From assembly GCA_030145425.1 (NCBI GenBank), contig JAQYVO010000083.1, positions 1-64,000 on the forward strand: a stretch of DNA of 64,000 nt, given 5' to 3'. Below the pieces are notes generated by a model. It searched no databases and had not been told where the DNA came from. It worked only from the letters and a program-made list of their open reading frames with translations. This document shows positions 48,332 through 58,146 of this stretch, piece after piece. How positions within the stretch are numbered: the first letter of the stretch is position 1; the number at the start of each line of letters is the position of its first letter. Source of the stretch: Chromatiales bacterium (GTDB taxonomy: Bacteria > Pseudomonadota > Gammaproteobacteria > Chromatiales > Chromatiaceae). The translations under genes were made by a program, and so were the position numbers.

Positions 48332-48781
48332 TCAGGCGGCGCCGCCCCTGCGCAGCAAGCGATCGATGGATACCGTGCCGCCCCCGTACTTGATCAGGTA
48401 GAGCAGTGCCACGGCCCACCACATATGAACGCTCCAGGCATCCGGATAGACAAAGATCTGAATCACAGCGGTCATGATCAGCAGGGATAAAGCCGCAAAA
48501 CGGGTGAACAGGCCCAGTACCAGGAGAATGGGAAAGAAGTGCTCGGCATAGGTGGCCATGTGCGCAGCTATCTGCGGCGGGATCACCGGCAGGGCGTACT
48601 CGTGTTCGAACAGGAAGAATGTGGACTGGGAAATGTCCAGAAACCCGCTGACCTTGGAGCGGCCCGAAGACCAGAAGGTATAGGCCACCGACCCGCGCGC
48701 CAGTAATGCGATCAGCCAACCCGGTGTCAGTCTTGCGATGCCGTCGAAGATACGTTGCAGGCCGCTGATGATGGCGTTCAT
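48332..48781 (-). CDS. DoxX family membrane protein (BufD-like)
   Basis: A 149-residue four-helix inner-membrane protein of the DoxX family, with [39 protein letters not shown] and [17 protein letters not shown]. It is the last gene of a minus-strand set of DUF2282 peptide, DUF692 and DUF2063 genes, a frequent arrangement for bufferin-type systems in which a DoxX gene is common. An AAGGA site lies upstream of the ATG. The molecular role is not established; redox or membrane association is possible. Confidence 0.88.
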   Translation of the reverse strand: MNAIISGLQRIFDGIARLTPGWLIALLARGSVAYTFWSSGRSKVSGFLDISQSTFFLFEHEYALPVIPPQIAAHMATYAEHFFPILLVLGLFTRFAALSLLIMTAVIQIFVYPDAWSVHMWWAVALLYLIKYGGGTVSIDRLLRRGGAA

Positions 48782-48807
48782 TGTGAGTTCTTCCTTATGT
48801 ACGGGGT

Positions 48808-49581
48808 TTAACAGGCTCTAAGAGCGCAGAATGTGCCGTCAAAAAGATGGTGCGAGAAAAAAACGGCCAAGTCGAAGGCGCTGTCTGTCTGCAGCGCCAG
48901 ATTGAAGGCATCCTCTATGCTATCTCCCGTCTGCAGTCTTTGTAGAAACACGAAGGTGCCCTCGCCGACTTCCCTGGTTTCAACCTCCATGCCCGGCCGC
49001 ACGATTACAATGCGGGAGGGGCCGGAGTCCAGAGAGATCGTCTCTTCAGAGCCGTCTTCCTGGTTGGCCGCCCAGATGCTGAACAGGGGGTAATCGGAGT
49101 CGATGCAGTGCATGGAGGGATGAGGCTCCAGGCCGAACCGGGTAAATGTCTCTGCGGATATCGAGGCGACTTCATCCCGGGCCAGCACCTTTGCATCAGA
49201 CGCGTGATACGCACAGGTCCATCCAAACTCCAGCCTTGCCACATCGGGGAGATAGGGTAGCCGGGACAGCTCCGGTATGGATTCCAGGAAGCTGGGAAAG
49301 CGGTCGCCGTATAACAGCAGCGTGCGCGTTGCCGGCGGGTGTTTTCGTACGTAGAGATTCGCCAGCGACCTGAAGGCCTCATCTCCGATCAGGCGCTTAA
49401 CGGTCGGGTACATATCTGCCAGCGCATCGCCGTTGAGTACGATGAAGTTGTTTCGGTAGACGTTGAACCGCTCCAGGGCCGTGCCGTCATCGAGCAGTTC
49501 ATCCATCAGATCCCGGGGCGGCGGATCAGAGGTACGCAGAAGGTCGCAAAACGCCTGCTGGAGGTTAGACAGCGACTTCAT
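48808..49581 (-). CDS. bufC: DUF2063 protein, MNIO partner (BufC/HvfC-like)
   Basis: A 257-residue DUF2063 protein, the usual partner of DUF692 enzymes. The conserved start [15 protein letters not shown] leads to a helical domain with [20 protein letters not shown] and [15 protein letters not shown], followed by a beta-rich C-terminal half. In characterised MNIO systems such partners bind the precursor peptide and present it to the enzyme. The gene overlaps the end of the DUF692 gene by 17 bases, so translation is probably coupled. Confidence 0.9.
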   Translation of the reverse strand: MKSLSNLQQAFCDLLRTSDPPPRDLMDELLDDGTALERFNVYRNNFIVLNGDALADMYPTVKRLIGDEAFRSLANLYVRKHPPATRTLLLYGDRFPSFLESIPELSRLPYLPDVARLEFGWTCAYHASDAKVLARDEVASISAETFTRFGLEPHPSMHCIDSDYPLFSIWAANQEDGSEETISLDSGPSRIVIVRPGMEVETREVGEGTFVFLQRLQTGDSIEDAFNLALQTDSAFDLAVFFSHHLFDGTFCALRAC

Positions 49582-50449
49582 ACTTGCTGCAGGCGGCGGT
49601 CAGCACCTGATCCGCGATTATCGATTCCCCGAGCAACTCGGCAAACTCGGGTATATTGCTGTCTCGCTCGATCAATGTGGGAACCGGTCCCAGGGTTTCG
49701 ATGCAGTTTTTATACAGTTTCCATACCTCATCGCACACCGCAGAGCCGTGGTCGTCAAGACGCAGGGTTCCCCTGCTCATAGCCTGAACCGTATGCCCGG
49801 CGAGGTGAATCTCGCCTACCAGATTTGCCGGAATAGCCGACAGGTAAGCCTCGATATCCCAATCGTGATTGCAGCAGGAGACATAAACGTTGTTGATATC
49901 CAGCAGCAGTCCGGCGCCGCTGCGTCTGGCCGTCTCCACCAGAAATGCCTGTTCTGTCATTTCACTGTCCCTGAACTGGAGGTAGGTTGACGGGTTCTCT
50001 ATGAGGATTTTTCTCTGCAGGGCCTCCTGAACCTGGTCGACATGCTCCACTACCTTGTTCAGCGCGTCTTCCGTGTAGCGCAAAGGCAGCAGATCGTGGG
50101 TATACCAATCGCGGCCGTGGCTCCATGACAGGTGCTCCGAAACGATGCCCGGCTCGAAACGGTCGACCAGTCCTTTCAGGGCTCCAAGGTGATCCCTGTC
50201 CAGGGGCAGATGGCTGCCCAGTGACGTACCCACGCTGTGCAGGGAGATGGGATAGTCACGGCGTATACGCTCCAGGTAACCCAATGGTGGTCCACCCGCA
50301 CCCATATAGTTCTCCGGGTGAACCTCGAACCATCCGATACTCGGCCTCTGTTCTATGACCGGCTGGTAGTGTTGCGCCTTTAAACTGACCCCGGCCCGCA
50401 TCGGGACCGGGGCCGCTGCTCGGCAATGAGATGCACTCGGTTCATCCAT
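49565..50449 (-). CDS. bufB: DUF692 MNIO enzyme (BufB/HvfB-like)
   Basis: A multinuclear non-heme iron-dependent oxidative enzyme (MNIO, DUF692), 294 residues. Members install oxazolone-thioamide or thiooxazole groups on cysteines of ribosomal peptides. Likely metal ligands are seen in WFEVHPENYM, ISLHSVGTSLG, VSEHLSWSH, ENPSTYLQF, LDINNVYV and GEIHLAGH. The ATG at 50449 was chosen because it follows the peptide gene by 16 bases; an earlier in-frame start at 50488 would overlap it. The close link with a DUF2282 peptide gene points to a bufferin-type copper-binding product. Confidence 0.93.
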   Translation of the reverse strand: MDEPSASHCRAAAPVPMRAGVSLKAQHYQPVIEQRPSIGWFEVHPENYMGAGGPPLGYLERIRRDYPISLHSVGTSLGSHLPLDRDHLGALKGLVDRFEPGIVSEHLSWSHGRDWYTHDLLPLRYTEDALNKVVEHVDQVQEALQRKILIENPSTYLQFRDSEMTEQAFLVETARRSGAGLLLDINNVYVSCCNHDWDIEAYLSAIPANLVGEIHLAGHTVQAMSRGTLRLDDHGSAVCDEVWKLYKNCIETLGPVPTLIERDSNIPEFAELLGESIIADQVLTAACSKYEVAV

Positions 50450-50465
50450 TGAGTCAGCGCAAAGC

Positions 50466-50732
50466 CTATTTGGCGGCCAGGCTTCCACCTACGATCTTCT
50501 CGCAGGTGCCCTTGACTACCAGCATCCAGGCATTGCCCTGGCCGTCGGCGGTGGAAGACCCGGCACAGCTGGTGCCCGGGCCGGCCTTACAGTCGTTCTT
50601 TCCGGCTTGGGCGACGCCGTAGCATTTCTCGGTACTCCCGCTGCCTGCCGCCTGGACACCCGTCAACGGGGCAAGAGCAAGAGCGGCGGTGATGGCGCTC
50701 GCAACGATCGCTTTGGTCGCAGTATTATTCAT
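50466..50732 (-). CDS. bufA1: DUF2282 bufferin-type precursor peptide
   Basis: An 88-residue DUF2282 protein with a signal peptide (about residues 1-28, ending GVQA). Four cysteines remain in the mature part: Cys37, Cys48, Cys56 and Cys77, in KCYG, DCKAG, SCAG and TCEK. Proteins of this family are precursors modified on cysteine by the DUF692 enzyme encoded next and are reported to chelate copper in the periplasm. The ATG at 50732 follows GGAGGAG and starts the signal peptide; an earlier in-frame ATG at 50795 is unlikely. A CysGly motif is repeated around the cysteines. Which cysteines are modified here is unknown. Confidence 0.92.
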   Translation of the reverse strand: MNNTATKAIVASAITAALALAPLTGVQAAGSGSTEKCYGVAQAGKNDCKAGPGTSCAGSSTADGQGNAWMLVVKGTCEKIVGGSLAAK

Positions 50733-50930
50733 GTATAACTCCTCCAGCAGAATCTGATTCGCAATTAAAACAAGTATTTTTGCCTTTTGGCACATACATA
50801 GACCCGGGCAGGCAGCCGATTCATTTCAGGTCATAGAAAAAAATTATGTGCGTGCATTCTTGTGTTGGAGATAGGAGAAACAGGTAGGGCGCGGTAAGTG
50901 AGACGAGCCACATCTGTCAGGACAGGTGCG

Positions 50931-51323
50931 TTATAAGGTATCCATTACGCGCTTCAATCGTGTCTTGACCCTACCGACCATGTCCGTGATGACCGGATTG
51001 TCCACCATGCCCAGGGCTACCTCTGGATCCATGAAATCCACTCTCACGCTGCCGTCCTCCAGTTGTCGAACCAGAGCGTTGCAGGGCAGCAGCAGTCCCA
51101 CGGTAGGCTCGGCGCTTATCGCCTGGTTTGCCAGTAGCGGGTTGCAGGCGCCGAGGATTCGGTAGGGCAGTATCTCCTTGCCCAGTTTTTTCTTGAAGGT
51201 TGCCTCAACGTCGATATCGCTGAGTATACCGAAGCCTTCCTTCTGCAATTCCCTTGTCACCAGATCGATGGCACCCTCGAAATCCGTGTCGACGACCTTT
51301 CCGAATCCGTACTTGATATCCAT
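50931..51323 (-). CDS. DUF302 domain protein
   Basis: A 130-residue DUF302 protein, with MDIKYGFGKVVDTDFEGAID and RILGACNPLLANQAI, and a conserved cysteine pair in ACNP and LLPCNALV. DUF302 proteins are found in sulfur-metabolising and many other bacteria; their function is not known. The ATG at 51323 follows GAGG and leads to the family start. The bufferin-type operon begins 198 bases further along the same strand, so a common control is possible but not shown. Confidence 0.82.
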   Translation of the reverse strand: MDIKYGFGKVVDTDFEGAIDLVTRELQKEGFGILSDIDVEATFKKKLGKEILPYRILGACNPLLANQAISAEPTVGLLLPCNALVRQLEDGSVRVDFMDPEVALGMVDNPVITDMVGRVKTRLKRVMDTL

Positions 51324-51452
51324 TGCTTTAACCTCGTTTTTTCTCATTTGTTTTCAGTTGGATTCTGTGAAGATTCCCTGAGTTTTGTCAGGTTTCCAGA
51401 CCTACGAGATGCGTGAATCATTATCCGGATCATGGGAAATATGCAACGTACA

Positions 51453-53108
51453 CTAACCGCGAAACCAGTTCCGCAGCAGGATGTAGCCGCCGGTGAGGCC
51501 CAGGAAGGCCCCCGTGGTGGTGCTGAGCGTGGCGGGCAGCAGGATGCTCGGCCCGAGGGTGAGGAGCATGGATCCGGAAATCAACATGGCGCCGCCGCTG
51601 ATAACCGAGGCCGTGTTGCGATGATTCCGCTGCATCTGCCGCTGCAGCTGATCGATCTGGTCGGAGCGAAGTTTCAGCTCCAGGCGCCCTTCGGCCGCAT
51701 CCATCAGGACCTTGTGTGCCAGGATCGGAATGTCCGCAGCGTGCTCGGTCATCTTTGGCAGATTTTTCCTGAGCTTTCGGCTGAATGCCTTGGGCCCCAC
51801 CTGCTCCTTCATCCAGCGCTCAATGAAGGGTTTTGCCGTGGTCCACAGGTCGAGCTCGGGATAGAGCTGGCGTCCCAGTCCCTCGATGTAGAGCAGGGTT
51901 TTCTGCAACAGCACCAGCTGGGGCTGGACCACCATGTTGAAACGGCGTGCGGTCAGAAACAGGTTCAACAGAAAATGCCCGAAGGAGATCTCGCTCAGGG
52001 GTTTGTTGAATATGGGTTCGCAGACCGTGCGGATGGCCGATTCGAACTCATCCACCCGGGTCTCTTTCGGGACCCATTCCGATTCCACGTGCAGTTCCGC
52101 GACCCGGTGGTAGTCCCGATTGAAAAATGCCAGCAGGTTTTCCGCCAGGTAGCGCTGATCCTCGGAGGTCAGCGAGCCGACGATACCGAAGTCCACGGCG
52201 ATATAGCGGCCGCTGGGTTCCACGAAGATATTCCCCGGATGCATGTCCGCATGAAAAAAATTGTCCCGGAACACCTGGGTGAAAAAGATCTCAACACCCT
52301 GCTCACCCAACTGCTTCATGCTGATGCCCTGGGCTTTCAGTGCGGCCACGTCACCCACCGGGGTCCCCGTGATGCGCTCCATCACCAGCACGTTCTTGCG
52401 AGTGTAGTCCCAGAAGATCTCAGGCACGAAAAGCAGGTCGCTGCCCTCCCAGTTGCGCCTCAGCTGGGCGGCGTTGGCCGCTTCCCGCTGCAGATCCAGT
52501 TCGTCCAGGATCGTCTTTTCGTAGTCTCTGATCACCTCCAGGGGACGCAGTCGCCTGCCGTCCTTCCAGTAGCGGTCTGCCAGACCTGCGATGATGTAAA
52601 GCAGTGCCATGTCGCGGCGAATTATGTTCTCGATATCCGGTCGCAACACCTTCACGACGATCTGCCTGCCGTTTTTCAGTCGGGCGCTGTGGACCTGGGC
52701 AATGGAGGCAGAGGCCAGGGGCACCTCATCGAATTCATCCAGTACTTCCTCAATAGAATGGCCGTAGGCGTTTTCTATGAGCTGCCGGGCCTTGGTGCCG
52801 GGAAAGGGGGGTACCTTGTCCTGCAGCAGCGCCAGTTCGTCGGCGATGTCTTTGGGAAGCAGGTCGCGGCGGGTGGAGAGTATCTGGCCGAACTTGACGA
52901 ATATGGGCCCCAGGTCCTCCAGGGCGTGCCGCATTCTGACCGGATAGGCGGGGAGCTTGTTGCGCCTCAGCCAGTAGAGCGGGGAGAGGTACAGCATGAA
53001 CCGCAGGGGCCGGAACAGGTGGGTGGCCAGGATCACCTCGTCGAGCCCGTGACGCAGCAGCACCCAGTTTATATACATCAGGCGCAGGCCGTCCGCGGGT
53101 CGAATCAC
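51453..53108 (-). CDS. ubiB: ubiquinone biosynthesis kinase-like protein UbiB
   Basis: UbiB is an atypical ABC1 kinase/ATPase needed for ubiquinone synthesis, 551 residues. The KxGQ motif is [15 protein letters not shown], the alanine loop [13 protein letters not shown], the lysine region VVKVLRPD, the catalytic loop [10 protein letters not shown] and the metal motif AVDFGIVG. Two C-terminal membrane helices (about 497-545) anchor it. It follows ubiJ with a 4-base overlap and ubiE lies upstream, the usual ubiE-ubiJ-ubiB operon. Confidence 0.97.
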   Translation of the reverse strand: MIRPADGLRLMYINWVLLRHGLDEVILATHLFRPLRFMLYLSPLYWLRRNKLPAYPVRMRHALEDLGPIFVKFGQILSTRRDLLPKDIADELALLQDKVPPFPGTKARQLIENAYGHSIEEVLDEFDEVPLASASIAQVHSARLKNGRQIVVKVLRPDIENIIRRDMALLYIIAGLADRYWKDGRRLRPLEVIRDYEKTILDELDLQREAANAAQLRRNWEGSDLLFVPEIFWDYTRKNVLVMERITGTPVGDVAALKAQGISMKQLGEQGVEIFFTQVFRDNFFHADMHPGNIFVEPSGRYIAVDFGIVGSLTSEDQRYLAENLLAFFNRDYHRVAELHVESEWVPKETRVDEFESAIRTVCEPIFNKPLSEISFGHFLLNLFLTARRFNMVVQPQLVLLQKTLLYIEGLGRQLYPELDLWTTAKPFIERWMKEQVGPKAFSRKLRKNLPKMTEHAADIPILAHKVLMDAAEGRLELKLRSDQIDQLQRQMQRNHRNTASVISGGAMLISGSMLLTLGPSILLPATLSTTTGAFLGLTGGYILLRNWFRG

Positions 53109-53746
53109 CTGGTTTTCCCCGGGCTGCCGTTTTGCCCGGCCAGGTGACCGCGCAATCGCTCCATCCTGGCTTCGAGCCTGTCCGTGTCCTCTCTCAGGGT
53201 ATCCACCTCGGTGAGGAATCCTTCGATCTCCCGCCTGACCGGCAGCAGGCCTGATTCCTCCTGCAGGTATTCCTTGAGGTCCAGTTTGAGGGTGTTCAGG
53301 GTGCTTCTTCCCCAGCGGCTGGTCCCGCGAACGGCGTTGCCGATCTCGTGGGCAATGATGTCGCCACTGAAGCGGGAGAGCTGTTCCTCCCAGTCTATGT
53401 CTATGGCCACCAGGATTTTACCCAGCCGATGGGCAAGGTCGGTGTCACCGGTGATCTCGACGTCACCGGAGAATATCCGGTCTGTCTTGGTGCGTTGTTC
53501 GCTCATTGCGGCCAACGCCAGCGGCGTACCCCGCAGCGTGCAGTCCGGATCCCCTTCGTAGAAGGAGAGAATCTGCAGGCGATTTTGGCCGGGGATCAGG
53601 TAGAGCTTCTGGCCGAGACCCTGGAGCTCAAAGGCGATCACCCGGCCATGAAGCTCGCGCATCTGTTCCCGGGCCTGGGGATCCATATCCAGGTAACCGT
53701 TTACGGTCTGTTCCAGGCTGGCGATGATGAGTGTGGATATACTCAT
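53105..53746 (-). CDS. ubiJ: ubiquinone biosynthesis accessory factor UbiJ
   Basis: UbiJ binds quinone intermediates with an SCP2-type lipid pocket and helps assemble the Ubi complex. The 213-residue protein has the SCP2 domain near residues 18-120 ([20 protein letters not shown]) and a C-terminal coiled coil ([18 protein letters not shown]). It overlaps ubiB by four bases and follows ubiE by 12 bases. Confidence 0.93.
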   Translation of the reverse strand: MSISTLIIASLEQTVNGYLDMDPQAREQMRELHGRVIAFELQGLGQKLYLIPGQNRLQILSFYEGDPDCTLRGTPLALAAMSEQRTKTDRIFSGDVEITGDTDLAHRLGKILVAIDIDWEEQLSRFSGDIIAHEIGNAVRGTSRWGRSTLNTLKLDLKEYLQEESGLLPVRREIEGFLTEVDTLREDTDRLEARMERLRGHLAGQNGSPGKTR

Positions 53747-53758
53747 GGATCTATCGGC

Positions 53759-54508
53759 CTAGAACTTGAATCCACGGTGAATAGCCACGATGCCGCCGGT
53801 CAGATTGTGATAGCCGCACTGTTCCAGCCCGGCCTGTTCCATCATCTCCTTGAGTGTCTCCTGATTGGGATGCATGCGGATGGACTCGGCAAGGTAGCGG
53901 TAACTGTCTGCGTCGTTCGCCACGATCCTACCCATCAGGGGCAGCAGCCGGAACGAATAGAGGTCATAGGCGGCTTTCAGGGGTGCTCCGTTTGCGTGGG
54001 AGAATTCCAAAACCAGGACCCTGCCACCGGGTTTTAGCACCCTGCGCATCTCTTCGAGGGCGTGCTGCTTGTCGGTGACGTTGCGCAGACCGAATGCGAT
54101 GGTCACACAGTCGAAGCTGTTGTCCGGAAAAGGAATCTGTTCCGCATTGACCTGGGCATACTCGATGTTGCCCACCAACCCTTCGTCAACCATGCGGTTT
54201 CGGCCCTGCTCCAGCATCGCGTTGTTGATGTCGGTCATGACCACAAGCCCGTCGGGCCCCACCAGATCTGCCAGGCGGGCCGCAAGATCACCGGTACCCG
54301 ACGCCAGATCCAATACCTTGCTTCCCCTGCGGACACCGGTCAGCTCTATGGCCATTCGCTTCCAGAGGCGGTGAATACCGAACGACATCAGATCGTTCAT
54401 CAGGTCATAGCGGGACGCCACCGAATCGAAGACCTGCCGCACCCGCCCGGCCTTCTCTCCGGCCTTGAGATTCTCGAAGCCGAAATGGGTGGTGCCTTTT
54501 TCCGTCAT
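53759..54508 (-). CDS. ubiE: ubiquinone/menaquinone C-methyltransferase UbiE
   Basis: UbiE methylates the quinone ring with S-adenosylmethionine. The 249-residue protein begins [20 protein letters not shown], with the SAM-binding region [16 protein letters not shown] and [16 protein letters not shown] and the family block [14 protein letters not shown]. The ATG at 54508 matches homologues; an upstream in-frame ATG adds five residues. It heads the ubiE-ubiJ-ubiB operon. Confidence 0.97.
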   Translation of the reverse strand: MTEKGTTHFGFENLKAGEKAGRVRQVFDSVASRYDLMNDLMSFGIHRLWKRMAIELTGVRRGSKVLDLASGTGDLAARLADLVGPDGLVVMTDINNAMLEQGRNRMVDEGLVGNIEYAQVNAEQIPFPDNSFDCVTIAFGLRNVTDKQHALEEMRRVLKPGGRVLVLEFSHANGAPLKAAYDLYSFRLLPLMGRIVANDADSYRYLAESIRMHPNQETLKEMMEQAGLEQCGYHNLTGGIVAIHRGFKF

Positions 54509-54637
54509 GATGCCTTTTCCCAACGATGAAACAGTGCCGGCCGCAGGGCCCGGTCAACAGTCTCCTAGGGCAATTCTATTGCCGGGCGGCCGTAAAAGCC
54601 AATTGCGGCAACGGGGAAAGATAGCCCGGCGATGAGT

Positions 54638-55006
54638 TCAGGAGACTGATTCCCTGCGTTTGTGTCCGGCGGCTTCCAGGCGGGTCAGGTAGTCCTTCCA
54701 GTAGGCCTCATGGTTGATGCCCAGGTCGTACAGGGTGTCCCAGGAATAGATGCCGGTATTGTGGCCGTCGTCGAAGTGGAGACACACCGCATAGTTGCCT
54801 ACGGGGTCGATGTGCCCGATGTTGACCTCTTCCTTTTCCAGCTGAAGCACCGCCTGACCGGGCCCGTGCCCCTGAACCTCCGCCGAGGGTGAGAACACTC
54901 GCAGGTACTCGCAGGGCAGATTGAAGTGGGCTCCGTCGTCGAAGGTGATCTCCAGCACCCGGGACTGGCGGTGCAGGTTCAATTCGGTGGGCATATGTTG
55001 GGACAT
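54638..55006 (-). CDS. DUF971 protein (GBBH-like N-terminal domain)
   Basis: A 122-residue DUF971 protein, a small domain also found at the N terminus of gamma-butyrobetaine hydroxylase. Typical pieces are LEITFDDGAHFNLPCEYLRV and YAVCLHFDDGHNTGIYSWD. DUF971 proteins have been linked to iron-sulfur cluster carriers in other bacteria, but the role here is unknown. It lies between hslU and ubiE on the same strand. No further gene is seen in the 129-base gap to ubiE. Confidence 0.9.
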   Translation of the reverse strand: MSQHMPTELNLHRQSRVLEITFDDGAHFNLPCEYLRVFSPSAEVQGHGPGQAVLQLEKEEVNIGHIDPVGNYAVCLHFDDGHNTGIYSWDTLYDLGINHEAYWKDYLTRLEAAGHKRRESVS

Positions 55007-55055
55007 CTTGATGCTCCTTAGTGTATTCGACCGGTATCCGCTGTCGCTTCCGGGT

Positions 55056-56393
55056 CTATAAAATGAATCTGCTCAGGTCATCGTCGGAGGCGAATTCAGA
55101 GAGATTATTCTCCACATAGGTGGCATCTACGGTCACGCTGGAGCCGGGTACCTCGGTCGCGGTGAATGAGATGCCTTCAAGGAGCCGCTCCAGCACCGTG
55201 TGCAGCCGCCTGGCGCCGATATTCTCTGTGCGTTCATTGACCTGCCAGGAGATCTCGGCGATACGCTTGATGCCGTCTTCGGTGAACTCGAGATTGACGC
55301 CTTCGGTCTTCAACAGTGCCTTGTATTGATCCGTGAGGGAGGCATCCGGCTCGGTGAGGATGCGGATGAAGTCCTCACTGTTCAGTGCGTCCAGTTCCAC
55401 CCGGATGGGCAGCCGCCCCTGCAGTTCCGGGATCAGGTCAGAAGGCTTGGACAGGTGAAAGGCACCGGAGGCGATGAACAGGATGTGGTCGGTTTTTATC
55501 ATGCCCTGTTTGGTGGAGACGGTGCAGCCCTCCACCAAAGGCAACAGATCGCGCTGGACCCCTTCCCGCGAGACGTCCGGTCCGCCGTACTCCGAGCGGC
55601 TGGCCACCTTGTCGAGTTCGTCCAGGAACACGATGCCGTGCTGCTCCACCATCTCGAGGGCGTGCATTTTCAGATCCTCATCGTTGACGCGCTTGGCCGC
55701 CTCCTCGTCGCGCAGAATATTCAGGGCGTCCTTGATGCGCATCTTCCTTTTCCGGGTGCGATCCCCACCCATGTTCTGGAACAGACCCTGAAGCTGGTTG
55801 GTCATCTCCTCCATACCCGGCGGGGCCATGATCTCCACCCCCATCACGGCGCTGGACACCTCCACTTCTATCTCTTTGTCGTCAAGCTCACCGTTGCGGA
55901 TCTTTATCCTGAACTTGTCCCGGGTGCCGGAGTCGTCCCGCTGGGGGCTGCTGTCGCTCTCCCAGTTGGTTACCTTGGGCCTTGGGAGCAGCGCATCCAG
56001 GACCCGCTCTTCGGCGGCATCCGCTGCCTTGTCCTGTACCTTTGCCATCGCCGCTTCGCGCACCATTTTCATGGCCGAGTCCGCCAGATCCCGAATGATG
56101 GAGTCGACGTCCCGTCCGACGTAGCCCACCTCGGTAAATTTGGTCGCTTCCACCTTGATGAACGGGGCGTTGGCAAGTCTGGCCAGGCGCCGGGCTATCT
56201 CGGTCTTTCCCACACCGGTGGGGCCGATCATCAGGATATTTTTCGGCGTGATCTCGTTGCGCAGTTCCCCGGAGACCTGGGAACGCCGCCAGCGATTGCG
56301 CAGGGCGATGGCCACGGAACGCTTGGCCGCAGACTGTCCTATGATGTGCTTGTCCAGCTCCCGGACGATTTCCTGTGGTGTAATTTCTGACAT
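55056..56393 (-). CDS. hslU: HslUV protease ATPase subunit
   Basis: HslU is the AAA+ unfoldase of the HslUV (ClpYQ) protease. The 445-residue protein has Walker [23 protein letters not shown] (pore-loop region), Walker [13 protein letters not shown] and the C-terminal tail LSRFIL that docks into HslV. It lies 14 bases downstream of hslV. Confidence 0.98.
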   Translation of the reverse strand: MSEITPQEIVRELDKHIIGQSAAKRSVAIALRNRWRRSQVSGELRNEITPKNILMIGPTGVGKTEIARRLARLANAPFIKVEATKFTEVGYVGRDVDSIIRDLADSAMKMVREAAMAKVQDKAADAAEERVLDALLPRPKVTNWESDSSPQRDDSGTRDKFRIKIRNGELDDKEIEVEVSSAVMGVEIMAPPGMEEMTNQLQGLFQNMGGDRTRKRKMRIKDALNILRDEEAAKRVNDEDLKMHALEMVEQHGIVFLDELDKVASRSEYGGPDVSREGVQRDLLPLVEGCTVSTKQGMIKTDHILFIASGAFHLSKPSDLIPELQGRLPIRVELDALNSEDFIRILTEPDASLTDQYKALLKTEGVNLEFTEDGIKRIAEISWQVNERTENIGARRLHTVLERLLEGISFTATEVPGSSVTVDATYVENNLSEFASDDDLSRFIL

Positions 56394-56407
56394 GTTGGTT
56401 AATGCTC

Positions 56408-56953
56408 TCAGTTGTCGGTGCCGAGCTCTTCGATGACCAGGTTGTGATTGGTGTAGACGCAGATATCCGCGGCGATGGACAGGCCCTTTTCCACGATCTC
56501 CCGCGCATCCATATCGGTGTTTTGCAGCAGCGCCCTCGCTGCCGCCAGGGCGTAGGGACCGCCCGATCCTATGGCCATCAGGCTCTCCTCGGGCTCGACC
56601 ACGTCTCCGGTACCCGTGATGGTCAGGGACGCGGTCTCGTCGGCCACCACCAGCAGGGCTTCCAGGCGGCGCAGCATGCGGTCGGTACGCCAGTCCTTGG
56701 CCAGTTCCACTGCGGCCCGGGTGAGATGGCCATGGTGTTTTTCGAGCTTTGCCTCGAATCGCTCGAACAGGGTGAAGGCATCGGCCGTTGCGCCGGCAAA
56801 ACCGGCCAGTACCCGATCCTTGTAGAGGCGCCGCACTTTCCGGGCATTGCCCTTCATCACGATGTTGCCCATGGATACCTGACCGTCACCCCCAATTACG
56901 ACCTTTCCACCCCGGCGTACCGAGAGAATTGTCGTGCCTCTGATTGGCTCCAT
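56408..56953 (-). CDS. hslV: HslUV protease peptidase subunit
   Basis: HslV forms the peptidase double ring of HslUV. The 181-residue protein has the mature N-terminal threonine in [11 protein letters not shown], preceded by a short propeptide MEPIRG (catalytic Thr7), and the conserved [20 protein letters not shown]. The gene is first in the hslVU operon, and the HslU and HslV pair is complete. The start is the ATG nearest to the family start. Confidence 0.97.
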   Translation of the reverse strand: MEPIRGTTILSVRRGGKVVIGGDGQVSMGNIVMKGNARKVRRLYKDRVLAGFAGATADAFTLFERFEAKLEKHHGHLTRAAVELAKDWRTDRMLRRLEALLVVADETASLTITGTGDVVEPEESLMAIGSGGPYALAAARALLQNTDMDAREIVEKGLSIAADICVYTNHNLVIEELGTDN

Positions 56954-57163
56954 ACTGTTGACCTCTGTAGCCCGGAAACCCCCTATTCTAACCTGAATCC
57001 ATCCCGGGTGACGGTATGCCCTCGTGGGGCGGCCGTCATTATCTGGAATCCCTGAAGTTGGGGAGGATTAAGGGGATTGCAAGTGGTGTCCCCGACGCCG
57101 GCAAGTGTGGAGGTGCCCTAAAAGGCATATAATTAAGGTGGTTGAGCTGTATTTGTCATTCTT

Positions 57164-57868
57164 ATGAAAGTCTCAATGAAGTTTCTTGCCTGGTTGCTCT
57201 CAAGCCTGCTCTGTTTGATACCCGTATGGGCCACGGCAATGGCGGGCTCCGATCAGTATCCGCTTACGGTTGCGGCTCTGCATGAGCGTTATGCCGATGA
57301 AGTGACAGCCCACCGAAAATATGGGGCCTTTGCCGGGCAGGCCCATGAGGAGGGCTACCCGGCCATCGCCCACCTGTTCCGGGCGTTGGCGGCCTCGGAA
57401 GCGGTGCATGCAGCAAACTTTGGCAGACTGCTCAGGGAACTGGGTGAGGTACCGGCGACACCGGTGGCGGAAATCGAAATCAAGAGCACCCGTGAGAACC
57501 TGCAGCAGGCCGCCACCGTGGAAGCCGAGGAGATCGACCGGGAGTATCCGGCTATTTTGGGTCGGATCGATTCTGAGCGGCACGAAGAGGCGATTCGCTT
57601 CATCAACTATGCCTGGAAGGCGGAACAACAGCACCGCGACCTGATCCTGAAAATCAAGAAAGCGGCCAGCTGGTACTTTGGCATGCTGGCAAGCAAGATC
57701 GAGGGAAGCCCCACCCGTTACTACGTGTGTCAGATCTGCGGCTCCACCGTCAATGAACTGCCGGGGAGCCAATGCCCTATCTGTGATCATCCTCCGGATC
57801 AATATCGCGAAGTGCCTAGATTTGACAACAGTCCCGCGGGATCCGCGCCGCACCCGGGATCAGGCTGA
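57164..57868 (+). CDS. exported rubrerythrin-like protein with rubredoxin domain
   Basis: A 234-residue protein with a signal peptide (about residues 1-26, LLSSLLCLIPVWATAMA), a ferritin-like diiron domain and a C-terminal rubredoxin-like domain. Glu residues of the diiron site appear in RYADEVTAHRKYG, AASEAVHAANF, AEEIDREYPAIL and EQQHRDLIL. The iron site CQICGS and CPICDH lies near residues 188-210. Rubrerythrins reduce peroxide and are normally cytoplasmic, so export is unusual. A second ATG at 57176 would keep the signal peptide. A 278-base gap with an inverted repeat follows. Confidence 0.85.
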   Translation: MKVSMKFLAWLLSSLLCLIPVWATAMAGSDQYPLTVAALHERYADEVTAHRKYGAFAGQAHEEGYPAIAHLFRALAASEAVHAANFGRLLRELGEVPATPVAEIEIKSTRENLQQAATVEAEEIDREYPAILGRIDSERHEEAIRFINYAWKAEQQHRDLILKIKKAASWYFGMLASKIEGSPTRYYVCQICGSTVNELPGSQCPICDHPPDQYREVPRFDNSPAGSAPHPGSG

Positions 57869-57964
57869 GGCAGGAAACCTGACGTTTTCTCTAATCGGGA
57901 TATTCATCATAGCGGTGTCTCATCTGCAGCCTGCATTTGCTGATCATGTGGGCAGATTACCGTT

Positions 57965-58036
57965 GTAGGGCCGAATTCATTCGGCCAACAGTTGGTTGAT
58001 TCAATTCAAGCATCGGTCGAATGAATTCGACCCTAC
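57965..58036. repeat. palindromic intergenic repeat (GTAGGGYCGAATTCATTCGRCC)
   Basis: The left arm GTAGGGCCGAATTCATTCGG(CC) at 57965-57986 and the right arm GGTCGAATGAATTCGACCCT(AC) at 58015-58036 are inverted copies; each also contains the self-complementary GAATTC. The 28-base loop is AT-rich. It lies between the convergent rubrerythrin and xerC genes and could act as a transcription end for both. Confidence 0.7.
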
Positions 58037-58146
58037 GGTTCTGTCGACAGATGGAACGGGTTTCAATCGAAAATGTTGATATATCCACTCAATGCAGGAG
58101 AAGAGCCCATTTTTTGATGGGATACAGGCGGTCTTGGAAAAACGGA

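Noticed and set aside
51432-53147. Plus-strand open frame of 571 codons opposite ubiB
   Set aside because: The complementary strand encodes UbiB with all its motifs; the plus-strand translation is low-complexity and Gln/His-rich, as expected for an antisense shadow.
55200-56390. Plus-strand open frame of 396 codons opposite hslU
   Set aside because: HslU is certain on the minus strand and the antisense frame has no domain.
56408-56953. Six residues before the catalytic threonine in HslV
   Set aside because: A short propeptide is common in non-enteric HslV proteins.
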